DNA of 64,000 bases from Oscillospiraceae bacterium. GTDB lineage: Bacteria; Bacillota; Clostridia; Oscillospirales; Ruminococcaceae. A program made the translations under genes and the position numbers. The stretch is taken from NCBI GenBank assembly GCA_009781425.1, contig WQYC01000008.1, forward strand, positions 1 through 64,000, given 5' to 3'. Under the pieces are notes generated by a model, which was not told the origin of the DNA, made no database searches, and worked only from the letters and a program-made list of their open reading frames with translations. Each line of letters begins with the position of its first letter. Within the stretch, counting starts at the first letter, position 1. Below, in pieces: positions 26,981-35,368 of the stretch.

Positions 26981-28019
26981 ACCTCCCCCTAAACCAATTT
27001 TAGAGCTTGACGAATCCCTGTTATTTCAACCGCACCCCGATTTCATAAACAAAAACATTGAAACAGAAGAAAACGAAGATACGCTCACTGTCGCTGAAAA
27101 CAACAGCGTATCGGAAATGGCGTTCAGTAAAATGAAATCGTTCCCGAATCATCCGTTTCGGCTTTATGGCGGAACAAGGCTCGACGATATGGTGGAGAGC
27201 ATAAAGCAAGCCGGTATACTTTTCCCTATTATGCTGTGGGATAAAGGCAATAATGTATATTTTATTCTGAGCGGGCACAATCGGGTAAATGCCGGAAAAT
27301 TAGCAGGACTTACTAAGGGTCCCGTCATAATCAAGGAAAACCTTACTGATGAAGAAGCCATGTTTATCGTGACTGAAACTAATTTAAGGCAACGGGGATT
27401 CTTGGAAATGTCCTACTCGGAGAGAGCTATCAGTCTTAAAAATAACTACGAAGCCGTCAAATGTCAAGGGAAGCGCAATGATTTAATAAACGAGATTGAA
27501 ACACTCATAAATCCGCACAGCGACAGCGTTGAAGAAGCTTCGTCGCAAGTTGCGACAAGGTTCAGAGCAGATGAAAAGATTGCGAGCGAAAATGGTATTT
27601 CAAAAGACACCGTCGCACGCTACGTCCGTTTGGCAACGCACCTTGACCCGCACCTACTCGCTTACGTGGATACAGGTAATATCCCGTTCTTAGCGGCTTA
27701 TGACCTTTCATTCATCGAGAACAAGGAAATGCAGAAGCTAATCATCGACATCATCAAGCGCGACAACTGCAAGGTAGACATGAAAATGGCGGCTCTGCTT
27801 CGGAAATATTCCGAAAAGCGAGCCTTAACAAAAGAAATCATCGAGCAGATTTTATCGGGCGAAAAGACTCGCAAGCCGAAAAGCGATAAGCCCAAGCCGT
27901 TCTCATTGAAGCCCGCTTTCATTAAAAAGCACTTCCCCGAAAGCAAAACTCCCGCAGAAATCGAAGAAATCATCGATAAAGCACTTTCTGAGTATTTATC
28001 AAAAGAAATTCCCGCTTGA
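26967..28019 (+). CDS. ParB-family protein
   Basis: The 350-residue protein has the ParB N-terminal nuclease-like domain (PFRLYGGTRLDDMVESIKQAG, LSGHNRVNAGKLAGL, TDEEAMFIVTETNLRQRGF) and a central helix-turn-helix region (ENGISKDTVARYVRLATHL). This is the CTP-binding ParB fold with its GxxRxxA-like arginine context (SGHNRVNA). It partners the upstream ParA. The presence of a JAB and ThiF pair 35 kb downstream makes it a possible ParB component of a PRTRC-like set. The stop codon is inside the -35 box of the next promoter. Confidence 0.93.
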   Translation: MNTTKPPPKPILELDESLLFQPHPDFINKNIETEENEDTLTVAENNSVSEMAFSKMKSFPNHPFRLYGGTRLDDMVESIKQAGILFPIMLWDKGNNVYFILSGHNRVNAGKLAGLTKGPVIIKENLTDEEAMFIVTETNLRQRGFLEMSYSERAISLKNNYEAVKCQGKRNDLINEIETLINPHSDSVEEASSQVATRFRADEKIASENGISKDTVARYVRLATHLDPHLLAYVDTGNIPFLAAYDLSFIENKEMQKLIIDIIKRDNCKVDMKMAALLRKYSEKRALTKEIIEQILSGEKTRKPKSDKPKPFSLKPAFIKKHFPESKTPAEIEEIIDKALSEYLSKEIPA

Positions 28020-28045
28020 CTACCATTGCATATATATAGTACAAT
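28016..28045 (+). promoter_or_regulatory. Promoter ahead of the 28101 gene
   Basis: TTGACT (overlapping the parB stop codon), 18-base spacer, TACAAT. Confidence 0.75.
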
Positions 28046-28100
28046 GGAAAGGTCAAAAATAATTAAATTAACATACAAATCATAGAAAGGATGATATTTT

Positions 28101-28745
28101 ATGAAAAACTTGAAAAATAAAAAGCTTCTCACAGGAGCGGCGGCGGTGTTAGTCATAGGGTTTGTTGTTACGCTGCTCTTTGTTCTCACTCCCGAAGAAC
28201 CGCCCTTACTGCCTCCGATTGACAATCAAGCCGAGGATAACGCAGCACTTGAAGCTCCTGCTGTTCCCGAACCGGAAGAGCCAGAAGCGGATACAGTTCA
28301 AACAGAACCGGATGAAACCGAGGATTTACCTGTTGCACAACCCCAAACTCCACCGCCTGCAGTAACCACGACACCGACACCCGAGGTTGTTGAAATAGTA
28401 TTAGCACCTGCGGAAACCTTCACCGAAGAGGTGGTTGCGATTATCGCGGAGCATGACATTCAGTACATTGAGAACCCGCAGATTGAGCAGACTATTCCAA
28501 CAGCAGAAGAACAACAAGCACCCGATACTACAACAATTATAGACGGACGGGAATATATCTGGCATCCGATTTTAGGCTGGGTCGAAACAGGTAGAGAGGG
28601 CAATGTAACGGTCATGGATGTTGAGTGTGACGGTTATTACTTCTTTCAAGAAGCTGACGGTACTGTAAGCCTCGATAAAATAGTAACCCCTAACGGCAAT
28701 GTAATCTCGCTCGATGAATACCAAAAAATCAGAGAATCACGTTAA
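28101..28745 (+). CDS. Single-pass membrane protein with Pro/Glu-rich stalk, ICE-associated
   Basis: The 214-residue protein has an N-terminal membrane helix (LLTGAAAVLVIGFVVTLLFVL), a Pro/Glu/Thr-rich extracellular stalk of about 100 residues, and a compact C-terminal domain (DGREYIWHPILGWVETG...MDVECDGYYFF). The C-terminal domain resembles uncharacterised families found in clostridial conjugative elements; I cannot name it with certainty. It is likely anchored in the membrane with the C-terminal domain outside. It has its own promoter, and a terminator-like hairpin follows. It could be a surface or entry-exclusion factor, but nothing in the sequence proves that. Confidence 0.7.
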   Translation: MKNLKNKKLLTGAAAVLVIGFVVTLLFVLTPEEPPLLPPIDNQAEDNAALEAPAVPEPEEPEADTVQTEPDETEDLPVAQPQTPPPAVTTTPTPEVVEIVLAPAETFTEEVVAIIAEHDIQYIENPQIEQTIPTAEEQQAPDTTTIIDGREYIWHPILGWVETGREGNVTVMDVECDGYYFFQEADGTVSLDKIVTPNGNVISLDEYQKIRESR

Positions 28746-28760
28746 AAATCAATCCACACC

Positions 28761-28793
28761 GCGCTTACTCTCACGAGTAGGCGCGATTTTTTT
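28761..28793 (+). terminator. Terminator-like hairpin 16 bases ahead of the 28809 start
   Basis: GCGCTTACTC-tcac-GAGTAGGCGC, then GATTTTTTT. The ribosome binding site CAAGGAGG follows within two bases of the T-tract, leaving no room for a promoter, so the next gene needs read-through. Confidence 0.85.
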
Positions 28794-28808
28794 ACAAGGA
28801 GGAAAACT

Positions 28809-30851
28809 ATGCGAAAAATCTTAGCAATAACACTTAGTATACTTTTAACTTTTACAATTTTTACCCCGAGCACTTTCGCTGACATCAACACAAACATAGA
28901 CGGTGGGGGCGGAGGCTTAGGGCAAGGCTCGGTCAATAACGGCTGGGCAATCTCGGCTGACGGCGGCGGGCTTCTTTTTGATGCCGATGGGCTGCGGGTA
29001 TATGTCGTGAACTCATCGACAGGCAGACCCGTCAGCAGTGTCATTGATTTTACAAGGTACAATGTAGCGAAAAGCAATATGATTAATTTCAACCACAGAA
29101 CAAAACATGACTATCTGCACGTAAACAGCATATTATCAGCTGCGACATTTTACGATTATGTAAAAGCACCGGATTCATTTCCGCGAATCATTTCAAATTC
29201 AATGACTGCGGACTCTTCGGGAGATGCGGCAAGGGTCAATGCAATAAGGCGATGGTTTAGAAGCTACGAAAATTATGAATGGATTATCGGTCAGTTTGGC
29301 TTTGATTTAGAAGCCATGCAAGCTGAGGGATATATGCTCGCTATAGAGCCGATTGCATATTTCCGCTATCAGGGTTACAACTACGCCATGACCGCAACGG
29401 AAGCCGCGCTGTTCGACCAATTGACAGGCGGTGCGCTTTCAACGGCGATGGCTCCGCTCACGAGAAAAAACCTGCCATTAGCTATATTCTTAGAAGAAGA
29501 CGAATTCACCGAAAGCCCGTACAGAATCAATGAATGGCAGGGAACGCGGAACTCAAACGTCCCGAATACTGATATTATCGCTCAGCTTGGAATCGGGTAT
29601 ATAAGCTACGGTTCAGGTGATGACGGCGGCGGAGGTGGTGGCGATAATGGCGGTGGAGGCAGCGGATGGACAGATAACGAAGGCGGCTTTGACTTCTCTT
29701 ATCCTGCCGATACTTGGGTTGTTACTTCATTCCGACTATGCAGTGTTCGGCGTTCGGGAGGAAGTTGGGTTCCCGGAACTGCAAGGACAGCGTTCAATCC
29801 CGCTTCTGCACGAGTGACGATTAACGGAACGACATATAACGTATCGAACATATATATGCCTGCAGGCGGTGAACAGCTTTTCTGGATTAAGTGGAAAACA
29901 CCTGCTTTCCCCGTGGAAATAACTGCGACAGTCACCAGCTCGACAGGTATGCTCTATAACATAAACAGCACGGACGTTAGTAACAGATACGTCAATTCTC
30001 TTACTGCGAGCATCAATATTTATGACAACGACATGGAAAACCCGCCGCCCGACCCTACGCTTAATGATACTATGTCAAGTATCGGCTACACAGCGACAGG
30101 TGCGGCAACGGGCAGAAATAACCTTATGCGCGGCGCGGCGGCTTCAAATTCGTGGTCTGTGTGGGATTGCAACTGGCAGAGGATTAGCTCTTCTTCGCGG
30201 TGGTACGATTGGTGGGATGTTCCGCCCGATACGTACAACTCTGCAACAGGAATATATACGCAGTACGAATTTGTGAGGGATAACTTTAATTTTACCCGCG
30301 AACTCTGGCGCGAAACTAATTATAGAATTCAATTCAATAGGATTACCTATACTGCCGAAATTCGGAATTCCTACGTCAGAATCAAGCCTGACGTCAATTG
30401 CCCAACTGCCTATACCCGCAACAACAGGACTTTCATGAAAAGCGGATACGGCATAAATGTCGAGATTGAGCCGTATATACGGGTCACGACGCATCATTCG
30501 GGGACTGGCGTGAGGACTACGAACAACTATTTCGCACCGGCTACGACTGATTTAGTTGCCGCACCGCAGTATGTTTTCGCCTATTTCCCCGAGTTTAGGT
30601 ACACGAGGTTCAACAGGCAGCTTGATTATGTTAATAACAGGTTCGAGTTCAGGCAGAATCAGTTCAGCACTTACAACGAGCGCACGCACTACACGCCCTG
30701 GTGGTTCCCGGACAATACTAACTACGAAATCGTGACGAGAAGCGACTTTGCGTATACTCCTGCGGGGAGGTTGAGGATGTTTCAGGTGAGCGATTTGATT
30801 GTGATTGAGGGGAATCTGATGGAGGATTGGCGGGTTGCTCCGGTCAGATGA
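28809..30851 (+). CDS. Large secreted protein of the element, unknown function
   Basis: The 680-residue protein has a clear signal peptide (MRKILAITLSILLTFTIFTPSTFADI). The first 250 residues are mixed alpha/beta. A Gly/Asp-rich linker (about residues 270-300) follows, then a beta-rich region with many aromatic and Asn/Thr residues (DWRWYDWWDVPPDTYNS-like stretches). No catalytic motif is recognised. Its position between the ParAB genes and the Tad genes and its export signal suggest a surface or pilus-associated adhesin, but this is inference. There is no anchor helix and no LPxTG at the C-terminus. A terminator-like hairpin lies just before its ribosome binding site. Confidence 0.7.
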   Translation: MRKILAITLSILLTFTIFTPSTFADINTNIDGGGGGLGQGSVNNGWAISADGGGLLFDADGLRVYVVNSSTGRPVSSVIDFTRYNVAKSNMINFNHRTKHDYLHVNSILSAATFYDYVKAPDSFPRIISNSMTADSSGDAARVNAIRRWFRSYENYEWIIGQFGFDLEAMQAEGYMLAIEPIAYFRYQGYNYAMTATEAALFDQLTGGALSTAMAPLTRKNLPLAIFLEEDEFTESPYRINEWQGTRNSNVPNTDIIAQLGIGYISYGSGDDGGGGGGDNGGGGSGWTDNEGGFDFSYPADTWVVTSFRLCSVRRSGGSWVPGTARTAFNPASARVTINGTTYNVSNIYMPAGGEQLFWIKWKTPAFPVEITATVTSSTGMLYNINSTDVSNRYVNSLTASINIYDNDMENPPPDPTLNDTMSSIGYTATGAATGRNNLMRGAAASNSWSVWDCNWQRISSSSRWYDWWDVPPDTYNSATGIYTQYEFVRDNFNFTRELWRETNYRIQFNRITYTAEIRNSYVRIKPDVNCPTAYTRNNRTFMKSGYGINVEIEPYIRVTTHHSGTGVRTTNNYFAPATTDLVAAPQYVFAYFPEFRYTRFNRQLDYVNNRFEFRQNQFSTYNERTHYTPWWFPDNTNYEIVTRSDFAYTPAGRLRMFQVSDLIVIEGNLMEDWRVAPVR

Positions 30852-30865
30852 CTGAACTTTCGTAC

Positions 30866-30893
30866 TTGACAATTTGAATAAATGAGTTATAAT
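30866..30893 (+). promoter_or_regulatory. Consensus promoter for the 31003 gene
   Basis: TTGACA, 16-base spacer, TATAAT: both boxes match the consensus exactly. Confidence 0.85.
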
Positions 30894-30931
30894 GGTTATG
30901 AGCGATTTATTATATGTTTAAGGACAGAATT

Positions 30932-30974
30932 TTTTTCAAACTATCTGGTCATGTTAAATGAAATGTTTGAAAAA
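30932..30974. promoter_or_regulatory. 10-bp inverted repeat in the 31003 leader
   Basis: TTTTTCAAAC and GTTTGAAAAA are separated by 23 bases, just downstream of the promoter. It could be an operator or an mRNA stem. Confidence 0.5.
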
Positions 30975-31002
30975 GTAAAACAAACGGAGAATTATATCAA
31001 TC

Positions 31003-31551
31003 ATGATTTCATTAGGGTTGGGGTTTGTATCTGGCAGTGCTAATCAAAAGCATAAAACAGATTTAACTGATAGAATTGAAATTACCGATAAAGAATCACT
31101 TAATGAAGTTGATGCCGGCAGTTTTAAAGACGGGATTTACAATACATACATTACGTTAGATAATTTGCTCTTCTACAGGGTTTTCGGTTTATCGTCATCA
31201 GGTCACGGAGCCAGAATAATAGGCAGATTCGTAACAACGGAATATGCAGAATCCATGATTGATGTGAAAATACGTTTAGCGTTAGATATCCGGTGGAGGA
31301 ATACCAAGTTTTATGAAGCCGCTATACTTGTTCCCCAAGGCGTTATAATCAACGTAGGTGTGGTTGCGCCTATTACATTAATAAGCGGAACAGTTTTAGA
31401 GGGCGGCGCCGACCAAATAATGCTCCCTTTTAACTGGTCGGACACATGGATACAAGGATACCGAAAAGTTACACAAAAGCCTCAGATGGAATACCCCGTA
31501 TATTACAAAGAAAAGCCCGATGCGAGCGCAAGAAATCATAATTATCCATAA
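31003..31551 (+). CDS. Unrecognised cargo protein with its own promoter
   Basis: The 182-residue protein has no signal peptide or membrane helix. Notable segments are SFKDGIYNTYITLDNLLFYRVFG, GARIIGRFVTTEYAESM and a C-terminal WSDTWIQGYRKV. I do not recognise the family. The start is uncertain: CGGAG lies 12 bases before the ATG, longer than usual. A separate frame opens from an ATG at 30951 but stops early. It has a perfect promoter upstream and a strong terminator downstream, so it forms an independent unit inserted between the secreted protein and the Tad genes. Confidence 0.6.
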   Translation: MISLGLGFVSGSANQKHKTDLTDRIEITDKESLNEVDAGSFKDGIYNTYITLDNLLFYRVFGLSSSGHGARIIGRFVTTEYAESMIDVKIRLALDIRWRNTKFYEAAILVPQGVIINVGVVAPITLISGTVLEGGADQIMLPFNWSDTWIQGYRKVTQKPQMEYPVYYKEKPDASARNHNYP

Positions 31552-31568
31552 TAAGAATTAACAAGATT

Positions 31569-31616
31569 CATCCCAACAGAAAGTATTACTCTCTGTTGGG
31601 ATGTTTTTTATTTTTT
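31569..31616 (+). terminator. Strong intrinsic terminator
   Basis: CATCCCAACAGA-aagtattactc-TCTGTTGGGATG followed by TTTTTTATTTTTT. An AAGGAG ribosome binding site for a ten-codon ORF begins five bases after the T-tract. Confidence 0.9.
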
Positions 31617-31633
31617 CAGAAAGGAGTCACCCC

Positions 31634-31666
31634 ATGCACAAATACACATCCGGAGTCCCGCCTTAA
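31634..31666 (+). CDS. Ten-codon leader peptide ORF (MHKYTSGVPP)
   Basis: ATG at 31634 is preceded by AAGGAGTCACCCC, an excellent ribosome binding site with eight bases of spacing. The frame ends at TAA after ten codons and closes with Gly-Val-Pro-Pro. It lies between a terminator and a second hairpin, 115 bases before the prepilin-like gene. The Pro-Pro end could slow termination. A leader-peptide attenuator is plausible; a decayed gene start is the alternative. Confidence 0.45.
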   Translation: MHKYTSGVPP

Positions 31667-31697
31667 CCGGCAAACGAAGCTTCCCCTTCCCCCCGCA

Positions 31698-31742
31698 CCC
31701 TGCTACTCCGCTCATTGAGCTAAGTAAGCAGGGCTATTTTAA
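31698..31742 (+). terminator. Hairpin with T-rich tail ahead of the prepilin-like gene
   Basis: CCCTGCT pairs with AGCAGGG and encloses an inner GCTC-att-GAGC stem. The tail is CTATTTTAATTT. A weak terminator or attenuator. Confidence 0.6.
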
Positions 31743-31780
31743 TTTAAAACCATTTTTCAAACAAGAAAGGAAAAACTACC

Positions 31781-32011
31781 ATGAAAAAAATCAAAACCAC
31801 AATCATCACAGCAAAAACGAAGGCTTGCGCTTTCATCACGAGAGCGAAGGACAAGCTCACCGACACATCCGGCGAGGGTCACGTTGACGTCGCGGTGAAA
31901 ATTATCATCGCCGTCGTAATCGGAGCATTAGTCCTCGCAGGGCTCGTGGCTCTCTGGAACACCGTAATCATGCCGCGTCTGAACGGCGAAATCAATAACC
32001 TGTTCGGTTAA
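31781..32011 (+). CDS. Small prepilin-like membrane protein
   Basis: The 76-residue protein has a basic N-terminal region of about 30 residues, then SGEGHVDVAVKIIIAVVIGALVLAGLVALW, a single hydrophobic helix with an acidic residue just after a glycine. This resembles Flp-type pilins or the short ICE pilin-like proteins of clostridia. The prepilin peptidase gene begins nine bases downstream, which supports the role as its substrate. The cleavage site would be at GEGHVD, but the usual Glu5-Tyr6 pair of Flp pilins is not present, so this could be a pseudopilin. Confidence 0.72.
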   Translation: MKKIKTTIITAKTKACAFITRAKDKLTDTSGEGHVDVAVKIIIAVVIGALVLAGLVALWNTVIMPRLNGEINNLFG

Positions 32012-32019
32012 TATCGGCA

Positions 32020-32454
32020 ATGGCAACAATCGTGATTCCCGTGCTGTTTCTGCTGCTCGCTTGGGTTTCAGTCCATGATATACGGACGCGTAAGATAGAG
32101 AACTACGTGCATCCGCTTATCATGGCGGCGGGATTCTTTGTCAATAATCTGTCGGTCACGGAGCGATTAGCTGGCGCTTTAATCTGCTTCGTGCCGCTGA
32201 TTATTGCAAATATACTCAGCAAAAACGGCTTCGGCATGGGCGACGTCAAGCTTACGGGAGCGTTCGGCTTCGTACTCGGTGCATACGGCGGTCTTACAGC
32301 CGTGATTACCGGGCTGAGCCTTATGCTCCTCACAGCAGGCGTTTATCAAAAGCACAAAAAAACTAAAAAAGCAGTACCGCTCGCACCTTTTCTGTGCGGC
32401 GGTTTTGCTTTAAACTTATTTTTATTTACGAAAGGACTGATATTTCTTGCTTAA
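32020..32454 (+). CDS. Prepilin peptidase, TadV/CpaA type (A24)
   Basis: The 144-residue membrane protein is the short form lacking the N-methyltransferase domain. Both catalytic aspartate motifs are visible: the first in SVHDIRTRKIENYVH and the second in GFGMGDVKLTGAFG (GxGD). It cleaves leader peptides of Flp pilins and TadE/F pseudopilins at the cytoplasmic face of the membrane. It lies between the pilin-like gene and cpaB, in Tad-locus order. It overlaps the next gene by eight bases. Confidence 0.92.
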   Translation: MATIVIPVLFLLLAWVSVHDIRTRKIENYVHPLIMAAGFFVNNLSVTERLAGALICFVPLIIANILSKNGFGMGDVKLTGAFGFVLGAYGGLTAVITGLSLMLLTAGVYQKHKKTKKAVPLAPFLCGGFALNLFLFTKGLIFLA

Positions 32455-33229
32455 AAACAGAACATTTATAGGACTCATCTGCATTGCCGCCGCGCTTTTC
32501 CTCGTATTCGCGGTTTCACCTTTATTTAATAAGGCATTAGAGGGCAGAACGAGCGTAGTTGTCTTCAAATCACCCGTCCTTCAAGGACAGCAAATAACCC
32601 CCGAAATGCTGACGGTGGTTGAAATGGGCAGCTACAACCTGCCCGACAGAGCAATCACAGACCAAAACCTCATCATCGGCAGATATGCCGTTTCCAACCT
32701 TTTCGCGGGTAGCTTAGTCTACCCCGAAATGGTTACGGAAACATCAGACACAAGCGATTCCATGCTCCGTAATCTAAGCGAAAACGAAATCGCCATGTCT
32801 GTTACAATAAAAAGCCTTGCTTACGGGGTTTCGGGGAAATTAATGACCGGCGATATTATACGAATCGTGTCGGTTGACAACGAGAAAGTCGCGACGATTT
32901 ATGACGAGCTGCTGTACATCGAGGTTCTGTCTACAACTACTGACAGAGGAATCGACAACATTAACAGCCAGCCTGTACCCGATGAAAACGGTGAAATCGC
33001 CTTACCTGTAACTATTACAGTAATTCTGCAGGACAATGCACAGGCTCTGCGCCTTGCTGAGTGCGAAAACACTAATCTGCACGCAATTTTCGTGAGCAGA
33101 GACGAAGAAGCGAAAGCCAGCTACATCGAATTGCAGGCGGAAATCTTAGAGGAACTCATAACCGCCGCCGAGGAGCTTGCAAGCATGATGAACAGCGAGC
33201 TTTTGCCGTACGGAGGTGAGCTGTTTTGA
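32447..33229 (+). CDS. CpaB/RcpC-like Tad pilus assembly protein
   Basis: The start is TTG 32447, with AAAGGA 11 bases upstream. The 260-residue product has an N-terminal membrane helix (FIGLICIAAALFLVFAV) and an SAF domain (VVVFKSPVLQGQQITPEMLTVVEMGSYNLPD). The later region matches CpaB C-terminal character (SLAYGVSGKLMTGDIIRIVSV). CpaB proteins work at the outer face of the Tad machine. It overlaps tadZ by four bases (TTGA). Confidence 0.88.
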   Translation: MLKNRTFIGLICIAAALFLVFAVSPLFNKALEGRTSVVVFKSPVLQGQQITPEMLTVVEMGSYNLPDRAITDQNLIIGRYAVSNLFAGSLVYPEMVTETSDTSDSMLRNLSENEIAMSVTIKSLAYGVSGKLMTGDIIRIVSVDNEKVATIYDELLYIEVLSTTTDRGIDNINSQPVPDENGEIALPVTITVILQDNAQALRLAECENTNLHAIFVSRDEEAKASYIELQAEILEELITAAEELASMMNSELLPYGGELF

Positions 33230-33966
33230 AGAACGTCCATAAAATCATCGCCGTGTACGGCAACTCGGGGAGCTATAAGACGACGGTGGCTGTGAATGTA
33301 GCCAAAGCGATTGCCAAAGTGGAAAGCGGCGCGAAAATCGCTGTCGTCGGCGCAGACCACACGAAGCCCTTTATGCCCTTAATCTTCCCCGATTCTAAGG
33401 GCTCTTGCAATCTATCGCTCGGCAAGCTGCTCTCCTGCGAAACATTATCACAGGAAGCTATACACGCAGAAATGAAAGAGCATAATAATATCGGATTCTT
33501 AGGCTACAATTCGGGCGAGAATATACGGTGCTTTCCGATTACAACAGCAGACAGGCTTGAGGATTTCTTCATGCAAATCCGTCACCTCGTAAATTATGTA
33601 ATTGTTGACTGCGGAAGTGATGTACACACTGCGTTTACCTCAAAGACTCTGATTACGGCAGATGAAGTACTGTACACGATTTCATGTGATGTCAACGGCT
33701 TGGAGTTTTTCCACTCGCAGGAGTCTATTCTGCTCAGCGAGCAGTACAGCTACAACAATTACATAAAGCTTCTGACCATCAACGGACGCTTCACGGAGGA
33801 CGAGGAAACCATGAAGGGCGCAATCGGCGACGTTGAAGGTGTAATTCCGTTCTGCGAATGTATTCCCGAAATGTGGAATCAGGGTAAGGCTTTAAACCCT
33901 GTTCCGGACGCGAAATACAACGAGGTCATGAAGGGTATTGCCAAATATCTTACGAAGGAGGAGTAG
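33226..33966 (+). CDS. TadZ/CpaE-like ATPase
   Basis: The start is TTG 33226, behind GGAGGTGAGC and overlapping the cpaB stop. The 246-residue product has a Walker A IIAVYGNSGSYKTTVAVNVA, with SYKTT in place of the standard GxGKTT, and a Walker B-like YVIVDCGSDVH. TadZ proteins localise the pilus machine to a pole or assembly site. The position between CpaB and the TadA ATPase is the canonical one. It is one of three MinD/ParA-like ATPases in this element. Confidence 0.85.
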   Translation: MKNVHKIIAVYGNSGSYKTTVAVNVAKAIAKVESGAKIAVVGADHTKPFMPLIFPDSKGSCNLSLGKLLSCETLSQEAIHAEMKEHNNIGFLGYNSGENIRCFPITTADRLEDFFMQIRHLVNYVIVDCGSDVHTAFTSKTLITADEVLYTISCDVNGLEFFHSQESILLSEQYSYNNYIKLLTINGRFTEDEETMKGAIGDVEGVIPFCECIPEMWNQGKALNPVPDAKYNEVMKGIAKYLTKEE

Positions 33967-33972
33967 TTTAAA

Positions 33973-35361
33973 TTGTTTGGAAATAAATCAAAGAAAACAG
34001 AAATCGTTAAGAGGGAACGTCAGACAGTCCGCAAGAACGTGATTTCCTTTCCGATTCTGCTAAGTGAAGCGCAGGAATATATGGCGAAGAATTACGCTTC
34101 TACGCTGTATGACGCGAATAAAACCGACGACGGTTCTCAGCTTGAACGAAAGGAAAAGCTTCAGCAGTACATCAAGCAGTTCATCATCGACAATAATTAT
34201 TACGTTGAGGGCTGTATACTCGCTGATGTGGTGGATTCGATTTACACCGAAATGGCAGAATATTCGTTCCTCACGCCGTATCTGAAAAGTAAGGACATTG
34301 AGGAGCTGAATATAAATGCGTGGGACGATATTGCGGTTCATCCGATTGGCGGGAAACCGTATAAGCTGAAGGAGCATTTCAGCAGTCCTCAGCACGCAAT
34401 TGACATCATGCGGCGGTTGTTGCATAATAACAAGCTTGTGTTTGATGAATCGAAGCCTATTGTTACAGGCTACCTTGATGGGAATATCCGCATTACCGCT
34501 ACCCACCCGATTATAGTCGGCGCGCATATCGGCGTAAGTGCAAGTATCAGAATCGTCAACCCGCAGAAAATAACGCGTGAGCAGTTCGTGCAGAATGATA
34601 CCTGCACCGAGGAAATGCACGATTTTCTGCGCGACTGCTTCATATACGGCATTTCGCAGTGCTACGCAGGCGGCACGGGCTCGGGTAAAACCACCTTCAT
34701 GGCAGATATTATGAGCTTCTATCCCGACCACAAGCGGCTCATTACAATTGAAAAAGCAGTGCGTGAATTCGACCTGCGGAAATTCGGCGAAGCAGGTAAC
34801 GTAGTCAACAACGTAATCCATATGGTAACACGTGACAGCGATGATTCAAGCCGAAACATCGCTATTCTTGACCTCGTTACCGCCGCGCTGACGATGCACC
34901 CGGAAGCCTTAGTTGTTGCTGAAATGAAAAACGAAGAAGCTTGGGAGGCGCAGGAGGCGAGCCGCACGGGACATACGCTCTTGACGACAACGCACGCAAG
35001 CTCTACAAGCGGGATTTATACCCGTCTTGCCACGTTATGTCTGCAAAAATATGCAAATGTGCCGTTTAATATTATTCTGCGATTAGTCTGCGAAGCGTTC
35101 CCTATTGCAATATTCATGAAGCAATTAGAAAACGGCAAGCGGCACCTCATGGAAATCGCGGAATGCTCGTATAAGCACGGCGATAAGTACGACATTCGCC
35201 CGCTCTGGGCATACGAGGTACGCGACGAAAGCAGGAACAGTGACGGCAAAATCACGATTACAGGGGAGTTTGTGAAGAAAAATAATATTTCCGACGAGCT
35301 CATGCAGAGGCTCACAGACAACGGTATGCCGAAGCAAAAGCTGAAGAAATACGGGAGGTAG
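33973..35361 (+). CDS. TadA/CpaF-type secretion ATPase
   Basis: The start is TTG 33973 (MFGNKSKKTEIVKRE), behind GGAGGAG. The 462-residue VirB11/CpaF-family ATPase has Walker A CYAGGTGSGKTTFMADI, Asp-box-like ITIEKAVREFDLR, Walker B TMHPEALVVAEMKNEEAWE and His-box GHTLLTTTHASST. It is the hexameric motor for Tad pilus extension. It could also serve as the VirB11-like ATPase of the adjacent secretion system, since no other VirB11 is seen. TadB and TadC follow directly. Confidence 0.94.
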   Translation: MFGNKSKKTEIVKRERQTVRKNVISFPILLSEAQEYMAKNYASTLYDANKTDDGSQLERKEKLQQYIKQFIIDNNYYVEGCILADVVDSIYTEMAEYSFLTPYLKSKDIEELNINAWDDIAVHPIGGKPYKLKEHFSSPQHAIDIMRRLLHNNKLVFDESKPIVTGYLDGNIRITATHPIIVGAHIGVSASIRIVNPQKITREQFVQNDTCTEEMHDFLRDCFIYGISQCYAGGTGSGKTTFMADIMSFYPDHKRLITIEKAVREFDLRKFGEAGNVVNNVIHMVTRDSDDSSRNIAILDLVTAALTMHPEALVVAEMKNEEAWEAQEASRTGHTLLTTTHASSTSGIYTRLATLCLQKYANVPFNIILRLVCEAFPIAIFMKQLENGKRHLMEIAECSYKHGDKYDIRPLWAYEVRDESRNSDGKITITGEFVKKNNISDELMQRLTDNGMPKQKLKKYGR

Positions 35362-35368
35362 TTAAAAG

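Noticed and set aside
30951-31043. Frameshifted longer version of the 31003 protein starting at ATG 30951
   Set aside because: The upstream frame has no ribosome binding site and shows no clear continuity with the 31003 frame; evidence for a frameshift is too weak.
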